Shown here: piece after piece, positions 40,606 through 51,780 of the stretch
How the letters are laid out: each line of letters opens with the position of its first letter
Numbering within the stretch: position 1 is the stretch's first letter
Origin: Rhabditoides inermis
Taxonomy: Eukaryota; Nematoda; Chromadorea; Rhabditida; Rhabditidae
Length of the DNA stretch: 64,000 nucleotides
Assembly (NCBI GenBank): GCA_963966185.1
Contig: CAWZYM010000283.1
Span: 593,501-657,500, forward strand
Reading direction: 5' to 3'
Notes under the pieces: model-generated
What the model saw: only the letters and a program-made list of their open reading frames with translations
What the model was told of the DNA's origin: nothing
The model's database searches: none
Position numbers and translations under genes: made by a program

Positions 40606-41628
40606 GTAACTCAATAACTCAATTCAGAATGATTTTCTTATCATGAAAATTTCACGATATGATCATAACCCCATTCCCCATAGATTGTCTTCAGCGATTT
40701 TTAATTCATCGATTAGTTCGTTAGATATCGATCGATAACCACTTCATTGGTCTTCTTATATAGGGATTTACGCCAAATACAATAAGTCTTTTCAAAGTTG
40801 TTAGATTATCGACCACCCCGAGAGATTCATCTCGTAAGAATTTTGATTTTGTCGTTTGTTACCGTATTATACTTAGTCCAAAAACCGTCAAAACCACCTA
40901 ATTTGCATAAAAACCTCGTCATTTCGGCCTTGTCTGATCGACCGCCGATAATTCGCGTACTGTGCAAATGGGGGGATACCCTATACCAGTACATAGTGCC
41001 CACCGATCTATCCTGTTCGATTTTTGATTTTCTCTTTCGTTTTCTATTTAAAGTCCAAAACTTTTGATCTTGGGTCGATTTCTATTTAGAAAATTTCGAA
41101 ACTTAATTACACTCTTCAAACGTATCGTACTACTCCCAGCTTTCTGGAGAAGAGAAGATACCTAGAATGCGTATTAGAGAAATCTAGTGTTCGACTTTTT
41201 TTTCGATTTCCTTCATTTTTAGCGCACTACCGGGCCAAATTTGCATAAAATTCTCATCTGTTTGGCGGACCAGTGAAATTTCCGTACGATCGTACGATGA
41301 GCGGAGAGGCCTATATTCAATCCTAATATTCATAATAACCTGAATAATATAATTGCACCACTCACGTGTAAAATGGCGCTGCGAGGGGTACTACTTCTCC
41401 CGTCTCGTTTATCGAATGATATTCTACAGGGGCAATATACGCGCCATGCTGAGACCCAGAGTCTCGAATCATTCCTGAATAACGCACACTATGCCTTCCA
41501 ATTTGCTATATATTCACCAGCGCAACGAACGCGTTTTCTTCCTGTGAGTCTATCCATGCCAGAAAAAATTTCTTTTCCGGCAGGACCTTTTCGAATACGC
41601 GGTATATTCAGTAACTCCCATCGCACAC
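40606..41628. other. Satellite edge flank, no gene seen
   Basis: This is AT-rich single-copy-looking DNA that begins directly after the broken last monomer. I see no exon with coding character, RNA gene or inverted repeat. Downstream exons of the lectin-like fragment at 41,629-41,817 would have to lie here, on the minus strand, and none is visible. Confidence 0.6.
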
Positions 41629-41817
41629 TCATTGCCGGAGTTCGAAGAGTCGGAAGCAGGTGTCGTTGAAGTGGCACCAGCCGCTGGCGCACCCCCCCCC
41701 CCCTTCCAAGCAAACGAATGGTGTGTCAGCGGGGATACGTGGTCCGAACGCGATGTACAGTAGGAAGGCGATGAGAGCGAGTCGCACGAGTCCGTCCGAC
41801 TGCTGGCAACACGTCAT
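41629..41817 (-). pseudogene. Truncated C-type-lectin-like fragment with signal peptide
   Basis: The open frame from the ATG at 41,817 gives 62 residues. A hydrophobic leader (LVRLALIAFLLYIAFG) comes first, then a four-glycine stretch encoded by a 12-G run (41,692-41,703), then CASGWCHFNDTCFRLFE. That last part has the spacing of the first strand of a C-type lectin domain (C-x2-GW-x4-5-C-[FY]). The frame hits a stop (41,629-41,631) only a few residues later, with no usable splice donor before it. No further lectin exons are visible in the ~1 kb before the satellite. A splice-acceptor-like CTTCAG (AG at 41,829-41,830) sits just upstream of the ATG. It is probably a 5-prime remnant of a lectin gene cut off beside the satellite. 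A small secreted peptide gene is the alternative. Confidence 0.4.
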
Positions 41818-41829
41818 GGCGAGAATGGC

Positions 41830-42474
41830 TGAAGCCAGCGACACGCCTATTCATACCTTCACCAAGTCACAGCCGCCACCTCAGTTTCATGAGAAATCAA
41901 TGCATTGTTTTTTTATTATTATTATTGACGGTTCGCTGAAACCAAGAAAGAATTTAAAGGAAACAGTTTATGCACGCACCGCCTTGCCGGGCAAATCAAA
42001 TCGCACAAATCACAAATTGCAATAGACTCACTAAAACGAGCGAAACAAACGGGAAAAAAACACGTGAATACACGTATCGAGGCTGGTAAGAGTGGGATGG
42101 GATCACAAGAATGCTCGTGTTAACTGGACAATGATCATTTTGTTTCTGGATCAAATGGTTCTCATGAAGACGGTAGAGATGGGAGGAGGCCTTGTTAAGC
42201 TTGGTGAGCTAAAGAGTGGGAAATAAAGAGTGGGAGTGGGTCAATCAAGCTGGACGAAGATCATCTTGTAGTCAACGCTCAACGGAAGCGGGATCAGCTA
42301 GGAGGGTAGGGGTTGCGCATTCGCATGTTCAACTTTGTGATCGTGTAGAACAAGCTGTTTAACTTTGTGGTGATAAGAAATAGTGATGAACAATCCTAGT
42401 TTCGGCTGCTACCACCTGACTGGATTGTTCGGACAGTCTCATACGAGGCGGAGCGTAGAACAAGATGTGGGTGT
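41830..42474. other. Intergenic, 3-prime flank of the dehydrogenase gene
   Basis: No gene is seen here. TTTATT at about 41,911 gives AATAAA on the minus strand, about 560 bp past the dehydrogenase stop. It could be a poly(A) signal, but it is far from the stop and closer candidates were not found. Confidence 0.4.
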
Positions 42475-42930
42475 TTAGGCAGTGGCCCTCGTCAGCGTCA
42501 TCTTCTCCTGAGCCTCCTGCGCGTGCAGCTGAAAATATAAAAATGTAAATAGGAATGTTGACATTATTGTAAACTTTTACTGTTATATGAACGATCTATT
42601 TTGTAAAGAAGCAAAGTCGGTGTGTAAAGAGAAAGGTCGGTAGCATCGCAAGACAAGGTGAGAGGGCAATAGGAGAACGGAGAAGGGAAAGAGGAAGACT
42701 AGAGGGGAGGTGGTCTCTCTCTCACCTTGATGACCCTCCTCTTGTGGAAGTAGTAGATGGGCATGATGAGGTACTTGAGAACGGACCACGGGGAACAGGT
42801 GCATGAGCAGCATCTGCAAGGGTTCACCATCTCTCTCTCCTCTCTCTCTTTCTTTCTCTCACTCTCACTCTTCTTTTTCTTTCTCTCTTTTTTCTCTTTC
42901 TCTCTCTGCCTGTCTCTCTCTCTGTCTCCC

Positions 42931-42968
<38 letters not shown>

Positions 42969-44615
42969 AATGGAAACCATTGCTCACCTGGAACTCGTGG
43001 TTGAAGCACCCGGAAGTCTTCCATGTGATGCCGAGTGTGTTCACCGCCTCTCGACAGAATGCCTCAGGAGTCGCCACGAACAGACCACCGTTCTAAATAT
43101 GTATCGTATATTTGGGTACGTTTCACTGTAGACATACATTTACGCTGCTCAATGAATTTGTAATGCGATTAGTTTCTCGTTGTGTCATTTGTTTCAGAGT
43201 GTTATTATTAAAGATACAGGTATTCGATTTCCCCTGTCCGTTCATCGACTCTCTGCCGACGGCACAGAATTCGAGAGAGCACGCAAAAGAAGAGAGCGCA
43301 GATTGGCGCGAATTAGACAGCGTTCGGAGCGGGTTGCTGGTCGTTTCTGATCACCACGTAGAACTTTCGTTCAACTTTCGTTCACGTAGAACTTTCGTTC
43401 TGTATTTGAATAACCGTTTCGTGACGCATAAACGATTAAAATCGTCATAAATAGGCCCCTGTATCTTGAAAAGACCTTCATCATATCGGTGGCAGCAACT
43501 GTAAGTCGTCGTATTTTTGCACTAAATTGAAGGTGCAGGTTCAATAACCAGGAACTTCTTAATTTTGTAGTACGTCATCTTGGTTGCGAAAAACAAGAAG
43601 TCATCGTAGTATAGAAGGTGCAGGTTCAGTAATCAGAAACTGTTCGCTTACCTTGTAGTACGTCATCTTGGTGGCAATCAGAGCCGGGGTGAGGCACTGT
43701 ACATTGATGGTGGAGTACTCGCGGTGGATAGCCTCACACAGGAACGACAGCATCGTCTGCGAGTATTGATTTATCGACTTATCGATTATGCAGAGCAGAG
43801 TGGAAATAGTACAAAGATGTACTGGAGGAAGTACATAAAAAAGCAGAGGGAGAGAGAGACAGAGAGAGACAGACAGACAGACAGAAATAGAGCTGCGCCC
43901 ACCTTGGATGCGCAGTAGGCTGCCAGATAGGGAATGGGCCGGTATCCCTGGGAGGAGGAAAGGCACACGATCTGCCCCCCTCCGTGTCTCTCCATCGGCT
44001 GCAGCACCATCGCCATGAACTGAAAGCGAGAGAGAATGGTTTTCATACCCGTGCTGAAACATGGCTGCAGTACCAAGCACAATGTGTAAGTTGATTGGTT
44101 ATTTTGTGTAATTTGATTGGTTATAATGGTTGTTTAATGGAATTTTGATAATAATGGGTTTCTTTATATTTACATGAGCGCATGAGCAGAAACATGGATG
44201 CATGGCTGAGATGAGGTTCTTGGATTACGACAACGACAATGTTCTCTGTGCTCGCAATGAATTGCGCGCGGTGGGGTAGATCAGAGGATCAGAGGAGCCG
44301 GAGTGTCAGCTCTCGGCAATAGCGTGCAAAACAAGAGAGACAGACGGTTATGGCACCGTATTTCGAACCGCAAACGTGGCAGACCGAAAACTATCGCTCT
44401 GGCGCAGGCTATAGTATATTTCAATCGATTGTTCTTTGCATTGTAACTCCGTGTTTGTTTGTTTTTCTCTCTCATACTTTCTTGTTCTTCCTCACTCACA
44501 TCGGCGGATCCGAGTCCGTTGACGCGGAGTATCTGGTGGTCGGCGGGGCAATTGTCGCCGTAACGCTCCATCACCTCCCGACCCACGCCCACGCTGTTCA
44601 CTGAAAGGGAGAGAA

Positions 44616-44653
<38 letters not shown>

Positions 44654-44772
44654 TTATCAATATACACTTTCGGTATGTCATTAGTTCCCTATTTTGTTAC
44701 CCATGTTCCCCTTGATAGGATCTCTCCCGTGTTCCTTTGCGCCTATCCAGAAAGAGAGAGAGAGAGCGAGAG

Positions 44773-44819
<47 letters not shown>

Positions 44820-47559
44820 GTGGTCCGGTCGCGTTCCGATCTCAATCGTTTTCTCCTATCTACGATCTATCTCGTGTCGCCATCTTACAAGGGTCAGTCC
44901 CGAAAGCGAAAGTGAGGCGACGCAAAAGGCAAAAAAGTGAGATCTCGGATTACCAGTTTTGCCAGAGTGCCACTACACTCTACTTGTTATCGCCGGCTGA
45001 TTTAAAACGTACGTATTGATGAGGGTGAGACGTGGGACCTGTTTTCTATTTCTGAAGGAATTGAGACAAAGTGGGGTGCGAGAAAGATGAAAAGACAGTA
45101 GATACGTCAGAAGATGTAACCCAGAACATTTGTACTCACTCGCAGCTCGCACTCACTAGGTAGGAAGTGTGATTTTTCAAACTGCTTAGTGAAAATGTCT
45201 CCTGTCTCGGACCGAAACACAACAAAGTAGCGAGAACTTTTACTAATGTTAAACAACGGCCCACGTAGCATATACCAACTGTTTATAGCTCAACATTGTT
45301 TTGGAAAATTTTCTGATCTCATTGGTACGTAGTATAGTTGGTCTTAACCTCTTAACCATATTATCATTCATTTCTGCACGGAAATCTTTACACCCGCCCT
45401 TTGATAAGGATCACAGAATCTATTCAAGTGAGAAAGATGTGGAACAAAATGGTAGAGTAAAGTTTGAATAAGTTTGAATAAAATGAAGAACTGGTACTTA
45501 ATTTGAGTATTGAAATGGTCGGAAATTCGGAATTTTGCCCTCATTTGCCCTTTTTGAAAATGTTGCTCTTGTTGAAATCAAATGAATCAAATCTTTTTTG
45601 CACACATATACATAGAATGAGACGTGTTTGACTAGAACTGGGAACTTTGTTATATATTTTGCGAGAAAAAAAAAACATAGCTCACCGACGAATCCGATGT
45701 CGATGTCGCTGAGGAAGGCGGCCAGCTTGGCATAGTCGTCGTACATGAAGTCGAACTGGAACGTCTTCACGCGGCAGTTGTGGTTCAGCTCTGCAATGTG
45801 ACGTCACATCTCTCTCTCCCTGCGTACTCTTTCATATCGTTTTTATATGGTAACATCTCATAAGACAAATTAAACTCATAATACTCATGTGCACTCTCAC
45901 AATTGGTTTGAAACGTACGGCTATTGTGCTCTTTTCCCTTCTCACTACTTCTTTCTATATCTTCAAACCTCCGACCGGAGAATCACCAAAAAGGACATTT
46001 GCGAACTCATATGATATCTATACGGCTATTGTGCTCGTTCTACCTTCTTCTCGTTCCTTCTCCCGCACTCACCCAGGTAGGTCTTCACATCGTTCATCTT
46101 GCTGGGGCTCCTTCCGATGACGACGAACTTGGAGAGTCCGCGGTTCGCGAGCTCGTACATGTACGCCTTGCCGATACCGTCAGTCCCACCCGTCACCACT
46201 GGAAATGTTACATTACAATACAATACGGTTATTATGATATTTTCAATGGGTTTTTGTGAACCTCGGAGCAGTTGTTTTTATTGGGAGGGGGATTGAATTC
46301 TCACATTCGCTTTTATTAGAAAAAATCGAGCGCCTGTGACCACTGTAGAGAATTGACTTTTTGTGCAGCCACGTTCATGTTTGCATAAAGGTGTGCATAT
46401 ATGTTTTGAAATATTATTTTGAGAGAGTGGTTGTTGGAGACCACCATTGTCACTAATACTGTTTTTCAGATTTCAGCTATGACGTGCAGATTGACAAAAA
46501 TAACAATTGGTCCGACCACTTGACGTAAAGTTGCGGTCAGTCTCTTCGAAACACTCCCGAATGCCTGCGAAACACTTCGGAATTGCCTTGCGAATCGCCC
46601 TCGGAACACTCCCGAATTGCCTTCGGAATACTCCCGAACACTAGCGAACACTTCGGAAAGCCTTGCGATCCCTTCGAAACACTTCATAATCGATTCCGAA
46701 GAGACTGACCGCACCTTAAGTATCAAGTTCAAGATCATGATCGACTCGGTCCCCCCCCCACTCTTTGCACCGTCCACTCTACAGTGTAGGAATCAAGTAA
46801 CACCTGCCTGATTTGATAAGGATCAGAGAATCTAATCAAGCGAGAAAGATGTGAAACAAAATGTCAAGATCGAATAAAGAACTGGTAATTGAAGTATTCG
46901 GAAATTAGGAAATCCGGAAGTTATGTTATGATTGTTATTTTGCGGAATAACCAGGAATTGATAACGCCGCTACTGCAACTGCACTGCTCACCTGTCCACC
47001 TGTTCTCATACTTGCTGAGATCTGGTTTGTAGAAGATCGGACATATGAGGTAGATAAACACTGCCTTCAGTAGAGCGAACAGCGTCCGGAAGATCCTGGA
47101 ATATCGATTGATTATCGATTGACGGACTGTGTCAACGTTTTCGGCCGATCTATCTATAATCCTGTAACCGCACGTTTTGTTATGACGTTATGCACACACG
47201 GATGTAGTGTTACACTAAAACAAATTGTCAACAACGTTGTAGTGTCGCTTATCAAGTTATCATCAATCAGCTGGTCAATCATTGAAATCGCGAGGCAAAA
47301 TATCACTGACCACCGATCTACTCATTGATCTACCCTATTATAGTATTATCGCTTTCAAATTCCTGATTGAATCCCTAAACATAATACCGATCTACCCTAC
47401 CCATCTGATCTACCCGATTATCGATTTATCGATTTATCGATCGTCTCACCGGTATCCGATGTAGCAGGCGGGTATCCAGAGCAGCATGGGTGCGTAGTGC
47501 CAGGGGGCGGGCCAGTCGACAGAGACAGGAGGGAAGTGGAGCGGATCGAGCGGCGCCAT
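42475..47559 (-). CDS. Short-chain dehydrogenase/reductase, 17-beta-HSD12 / LET-767 family (VLC 3-oxoacyl-CoA reductase-like)
   Basis: Ten exons on the minus strand: 47559-47450, 47095-46992, 46198-46073, 45790-45686, 44600-44500, 44019-43903, 43756-43652, 43092-42988, 42813-42726, 42528-42475. All introns are GT-AG and phases join. The product is about 337 residues, the usual size for this ER-membrane family, which reduces 3-oxoacyl-CoA in very-long-chain fatty-acid elongation or acts on steroids. Visible: N-terminal hydrophobic segments (about 22-35 and 42-60), cofactor motif TGGTDGIG (74-81), NSVG (150-153) in place of NNAG, LSSSQG, catalytic YCASK (Y217, K221) and the family motif TKMTYYK (250-256). 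Exon 9 is 88 nt where 87 is needed. The frame shifts within a C4 run (42,790-42,793); dropping one C restores a family-like C-terminus that joins exon 10 in phase. This is either an assembly error or an inactivating mutation. Substrate cannot be told from sequence. Confidence 0.85.
42833..42963. repeat. CT-rich low-complexity tract in dehydrogenase intron 8
   Basis: About 130 bp of nearly pure C/T on the plus strand, ending in (CT)n, fill most of the 174-bp intron 8. On the sense strand of the gene this is a purine tract. Confidence 0.9.
43529..43592 (-). repeat. Degenerate copy of the exon 7 / intron 7 boundary
   Basis: About 64 bp resemble 43,615-43,679, which contains the last codons of exon 7 and its splice donor. 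Both carry gaaggtgcaggttca and tgtagtacgtcatcttggt. In the intronic copy the donor GTAAGC is lost, so it should not act as a splice site. Confidence 0.65.
44238..44350 (+). repeat. Dispersed repeat, partner of 51,474-51,590
   Basis: Both segments share, in order, tgtgctc, gcgcg, agatcag, gatcagag, gtcagct, gcgtgcaaaacaag and tatggca. The partner lies about 190 bp upstream of the first phospholipase ATG. They are two diverged copies of an unnamed repeat. Confidence 0.55.
44612..44816. repeat. (CT)n at 44,612-44,654 and (GA)n at 44,752-44,816
   Basis: Two microsatellites of opposite orientation lie about 100 bp apart in dehydrogenase intron 4. They are long enough to pair as an intronic hairpin. 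The first starts about 12 bp from exon 5. Confidence 0.9.
45391..45533 (+). repeat. Dispersed repeat copy A (dehydrogenase intron 4)
   Basis: It aligns with 46,801-46,911 (copy B, intron 2) in the same orientation at roughly 80-85 percent. Shared blocks are ttgataaggatca, gaatct, gagaaagatgtg, aacaaaatg, gaactggta and cggaaatt. No terminal inverted repeats are obvious. Confidence 0.65.
46518..46728. mobile_element. Non-autonomous inverted-repeat element with internal short repeats
   Basis: The ends are imperfect inverted repeats of about 35 bp sharing acttga and tgcggtcagtctcttcg. The interior is built from degenerate repeats of gaaacactccc/ttcggaattgcctt. It has no coding capacity and lies in intron 2 of the dehydrogenase gene. 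No clear target-site duplication is seen. A relative with caggtcag...gaagagactgacctg ends lies at about 49,624-49,701. Confidence 0.6.
46801..46911 (+). repeat. Dispersed repeat copy B (dehydrogenase intron 2)
   Basis: Shorter partner of the segment at 45,391-45,533. It lacks the internal aagtttgaata duplication seen in copy A. Confidence 0.65.
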
Positions 47560-47751
47560 ATCTGATCGTGCACTCCACACTCCGCCCGCACAACAACACG
47601 GCGCACGACGAAACACGACAAAGTGAAACAAGGCGATTGATGGGCAGATAACAAGCAAAAAACAAGGGGTTGAGGAGTCGGCAGGCCAAAAAAGAGGAAG
47701 AAAGTGAGAGCGATGGTAGATCTCGATGCAGCGCTAGCAAATACATCAGGC

Positions 47752-47759
47752 GTTTTATA
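47752..47759 (-). promoter_or_regulatory. Possible TATA box of the dehydrogenase gene
   Basis: TATAAAAC on the minus strand lies about 195 bp upstream of the ATG at 47,559. An AG (47,562-47,563) precedes the ATG by two bases, but its upstream tract is not pyrimidine-rich, so trans-splicing there is doubtful. Confidence 0.35.
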
Positions 47760-48136
47760 TGGGCCTAGTTGCAATTGAATTGAGACCATAATTTGATTAG
47801 GTGTGAGATGGTGAGCAAAGAGAATACGCTCACGTCATGACTACTCAACCACTGATCTTTGCGCTATGATAGGACATGCTGACATGGTGACTCTGATCCG
47901 GAGATATATCCGGATGGTAGGGAAAGACAAACACGCGATCCGAAGGTGCCCGGATCAGTATTACTCTGCGGGACGGATAATCTGGGGAGGATTATGGTAG
48001 TTATATAGTCTGCATGACAATTGTTGGGGGGAGGGGTATTGCGCGAGCATTATACCAGTTTACAGTGAACAACAAGACCTTATATAGGATAACACAGGCG
48101 CGGTGGTAGTGCAAAATGCTGTGTCACACAGCGGGG

Positions 48137-48178
<42 letters not shown>

Positions 48179-50993
48179 AATACTGGAATTACAAAGTGCA
48201 AGAGTGCGCGTTCGTTGAATGATCGTAGTACTACAATAGAAGACGGTATTATCAGTGCCTTTCGAGTGAGGAACGAAGATGTAACATTGTGGTGGCCAGT
48301 CCTACATGGGATATCGGCACTTGCACTATAATGCTAACCATTACACAGTTCCGATTCCCTCACCATTCTCCGCACGTAAGTAGAGAGAATCGAGTAGGCG
48401 ATATCACAGAGTGCGCGCCAAGACACGCTCAATTGCGTCAATGCGTTCTTGGCGTGAATCGTGACCGTGATCGACATGAACCCAATTGTTGGAAAAGTGA
48501 CATGATAAATGGCTCTTTTTGCTGGGTAAAAATAACTGTCAGAGGTACCACTGGAGAGAATTTGCGACAAAATCTACAACCTTCTGTTTTGATCTTCGGT
48601 TGACCAGAATGCATCTGAATTTCACAACTTCACAACAAAGGTGGGTAAGAACACAATATACAAGTAGCAATTGCACCAGTAAAGACTAACACAATGGTGC
48701 AGTATCACGGAATCTTGGAAGAGTTTTTTTTTCGCGAAAGATTAAGATGTGAGAGTAGCCGGCCGGGTCTTATATAGTAAGATCGTGAAGGATCGCTGTG
48801 TGCACTAATCATTACACACGTTTCCCGCCACTTCCTTCTCTCACGTAGAATGGGATGAGAAAAACGAGTATTCGATGGCTATCACAGAGCGCAGAACACG
48901 CACGGCGATTGCGTCAAGAGCGAGAGCAAGGCGTGAATGGGAAGTGCGGGTCCGGATTCGACGGAAAATTAGTGAACAAAACTTCATATGCTCTTCATTT
49001 TATATGCTGAACCTGATATTTGTACAGTCACTTCGAAACTATGATCAGAATCAGAACTGAATAAGACCGACCACACATTTCCTTACAACGAGATCGCAGC
49101 TTGGAATGATGATATTACTGTATCTTCGAAAGTCAAATCAGATACTTTGCATCGCCTATTGAATATATGAAACTATTTGAATGTACAGACAGTTTTGAAA
49201 ATTTTGAGATTTCTCGCAAAGTTCTCTGGAAGTATGTACTTCAGTGAACGTGCACGGATTGAACTATACAGTACAATCTAAACCAGCGAAATAAACTACA
49301 GGCATTGATAGTATTATTTAAATAGTTGAATCGAAATAAATTTTAATTGAGAAGTAACTGTAAAAGAAATGAAAACTAAGTAGGTGAGGAAGAGGAAGAA
49401 TGAGAGTATAAGGACGGTAACTGTAGTGACTTGAAGTGTGTTTGCGTCTTTTAAAGATTCAAGATTCAAGGCCACTCAAGGTACAAAGTCTATAGACGGA
49501 AACGGAAGTAGTGCAGACCCAGACATTGAGATCGCTCTCAACCTCATTGTTCATCATTCAGTGATAATGTAGTGTGGAGATTGGAGAAATTGCAATGTTG
49601 CAAGAAGAAAGTGTGGCCACGAAACAGGTCAGCGCATTTTCGAAACACACAGACGTTTCGAAGACAGTTGCAAGTTTTGAAGAGACTGACCTGATGCTTT
49701 AATAAATTGCTGCTTTGACTTGGTTGTAGACAGAAAGTACTCACACCACTAAAGATGAATCGTGTTTACGTTATATGCGGAACATACTTAATAATAAGAT
49801 AACAGTGATCAAGGGAAGCGGTTTGCGGCGAGAACACCACTTATATATTTGCATCGGCTGGTCTCGGCACATATCAAGAGAGAAAACCAGTGCCGCTCAC
49901 CAGACAAACTGTTTAGGTAGGGGGAGATTGATACGAATATCTTCTTGATCCTACATATGCATATCTTCCTGATCTTTTGAGAAGGCCAAAGAAATGTTGC
50001 GGAGGAGAAAACCAGAAATGGATCTTAGGACGAGGGAAGATTGTAAAAACATCATTCCTTTACTGATTGAGATTTGAAATTGGACCGCGCTCGTTTTTTA
50101 TAGACTTGTGAAACTGGTAGATTGAATCGCATTGTGTTGATGTCGCTGTGTTTGTGTTGTGATCGACTTTTATCGCCCTTTCATTACTAAAACCTCAAGA
50201 GTCAAAGTCAAGAGTGTATGCGTTTTCGAGGGGTAAAAAATAGAAAATCAGCGGGCACAACACCCGCATTTGGCAAACTCGTTCGATGACTCTATTTCTA
50301 TTCCCACAACCTCCAGAGATCAGACAAGACTTGTCCAAGAGTTTAGGCGAAGGGCTGGGGACTCGAATGATAAAAATGATTTTCATGCACCAATCCGTAA
50401 TCAGGAACTTGAGAAATGTGTGAATAAAACATGAACATGTTTGGACCGTACCAAGGTGATAAATTGACAGAAGTGTGCTGCGAAGGTATTCCGCAGGATT
50501 CGCCACCCAAGGGCAAAAATAGAAATATAGAGCTTTAGCTTTTATAGTTGGAAAATCGTATAGTGCTACAAAAAGTCGTGCCAAAGTCTTTCTTCGAAAC
50601 CCGCAAAGTACTCATACGATATCATACGTCTCTAAAATCGGAGGCAACATTTTACCTATACACCATAGCCATGCAGTGTAAGTGAAAACATTAAACATAT
50701 AACTACGCCCTGGAGCTAATGCTGTTCCGGATTTTTAGATATCCGCGCTCCGTGGAGATGAGCGTAAAGTGATTGGAGAACCAATCAATGACCGGATGCG
50801 ATCATCCTGTCAATCACGTGGTCCGGACGACTGGACGGCTGACTCACAAGATCAAAGCCTCCTCGCGTCTCTCTCTCTCTCTCTCCTCTCTCTCTATTAT
50901 CTCTCTCCCTCTCTCTCTATCCATCTCTCTCTCCCTCTCTCTCCCTCCCCTCTCAGTCTTTATCATCACAGTTGATCTTCTTCGATCTTCGTT
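47760..50993. other. Intergenic region between dehydrogenase and phospholipase genes
   Basis: No convincing exon was found on either strand. Contents are a (CT)n run at 48,141-48,175, two diverged copies of a ~110-bp segment near 48,340-48,455 and 48,805-48,925, an inverted-repeat element relative near 49,624-49,701, and a CT-rich tract at 50,871-50,955. A 129-codon open frame at 50,195-50,584 (minus) has no recognisable domain and is not called. Confidence 0.55.
48141..48175. repeat. (CT)n microsatellite
   Basis: About 17 uninterrupted CT units in the intergenic region. Confidence 0.95.
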
Positions 50994-51000
50994 TATATAA
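50994..51000 (+). promoter_or_regulatory. TATA-like box of the phospholipase gene
   Basis: TATATAA lies just after a CT-rich tract. A good donor (AA|GTGAGT, GT at 51,147) follows about 150 bp later. Acceptors directly before the two candidate ATGs (at 51,778 and 51,907) would allow a non-coding first exon of about 120 nt. This is inferred from sequence alone. Confidence 0.4.
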
Positions 51001-51473
51001 CATCGACGCTCATTTTCATTTTTCTCACATCCTTGCTTTTCTCAAAACCGTTGTCGAATCACTGTTCTCTGTTCTATTCATTCTCAATCAGCGCTAATTT
51101 CGTGATTTACTTGTATCTCAACAAAGGACAATCGAAGATTAGATAAGTGAGTAGTGATTGTGCTGTGATTTTGCACTGTAATTATTGTGTGTTGCTCGCA
51201 GTAAGGTAAGTTCGAAAACTTCTCCGGTTTTGATAGAGTGTAGCCATCTAGTCACTATGCTGCGACGATTGTAATGAATCAGAGTGACCGTCAAAATATA
51301 TCATTCGCATTCGGGCGAAACGTATGTGACATCTGACATCTCCATTCCGTGTAATTTCTTATCGCGCGTGCAAGACACTGCAATGTTCGTCAGTTTCCGC
51401 ATTCTGCCGATCATTGCCATAATGGGTCAGAGAACAAGTGACCCCTTTCCCTTCCCCCTTCTCACTTCATAGT

Positions 51474-51590
51474 TCTGTGCTCTCGCGGCAAGTCGCGCGA
51501 TGCTGGGCAGATCAGATCTAATATTGTGAGATCAGAGAAGAAAGCTGTCAGCTGGCGTGCAAAACAAGACAACCAGCCGTAAGCTCTGAA
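51474..51590 (+). repeat. Dispersed repeat, partner of 44,238-44,350
   Basis: Second copy of the ~110-bp repeat in dehydrogenase intron 4. It falls in the likely 5-prime UTR intron of the phospholipase gene. Confidence 0.55.
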
Positions 51591-51780
51591 GTAACCTATG
51601 GCACTCACCATCCAGTTTTTTTTTCAAAAATGCAATGTATTTCAAAGTGGCAGGACGGAATAGCAAAAATCGAAAATCGAAATACTGTCCCTGGTCACAC
51701 TTCCATTCTTCCGTGACGCGCGTACACAATGTTAAAATTTCGAAATCGTTTTGCAGTCACCAATCCTTCCCCTTCCAGCG

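Noticed and set aside
40798..41067. Plus-strand open frame next to the array
   Set aside because: AT-rich with random-looking translation and no domain or exon signals.
42814..42837. Alternative exon 9 start giving a cysteine-rich frame in the dehydrogenase
   Set aside because: It would need an acceptor inside a GA tract without a pyrimidine tract and gives a sequence unlike the family. The CCTTGCAG acceptor with a one-base shift fits the family better.
42699..42980. Arg-Glu repeat proteins encoded over GA/CT tracts (also near 44.7, 58.2 and 60.6 kb)
   Set aside because: Translations of microsatellites lying in introns.
50195..50584. 129-codon minus-strand open frame
   Set aside because: No recognisable domain, no signal peptide or splice context, and composition like the surrounding intergenic DNA.
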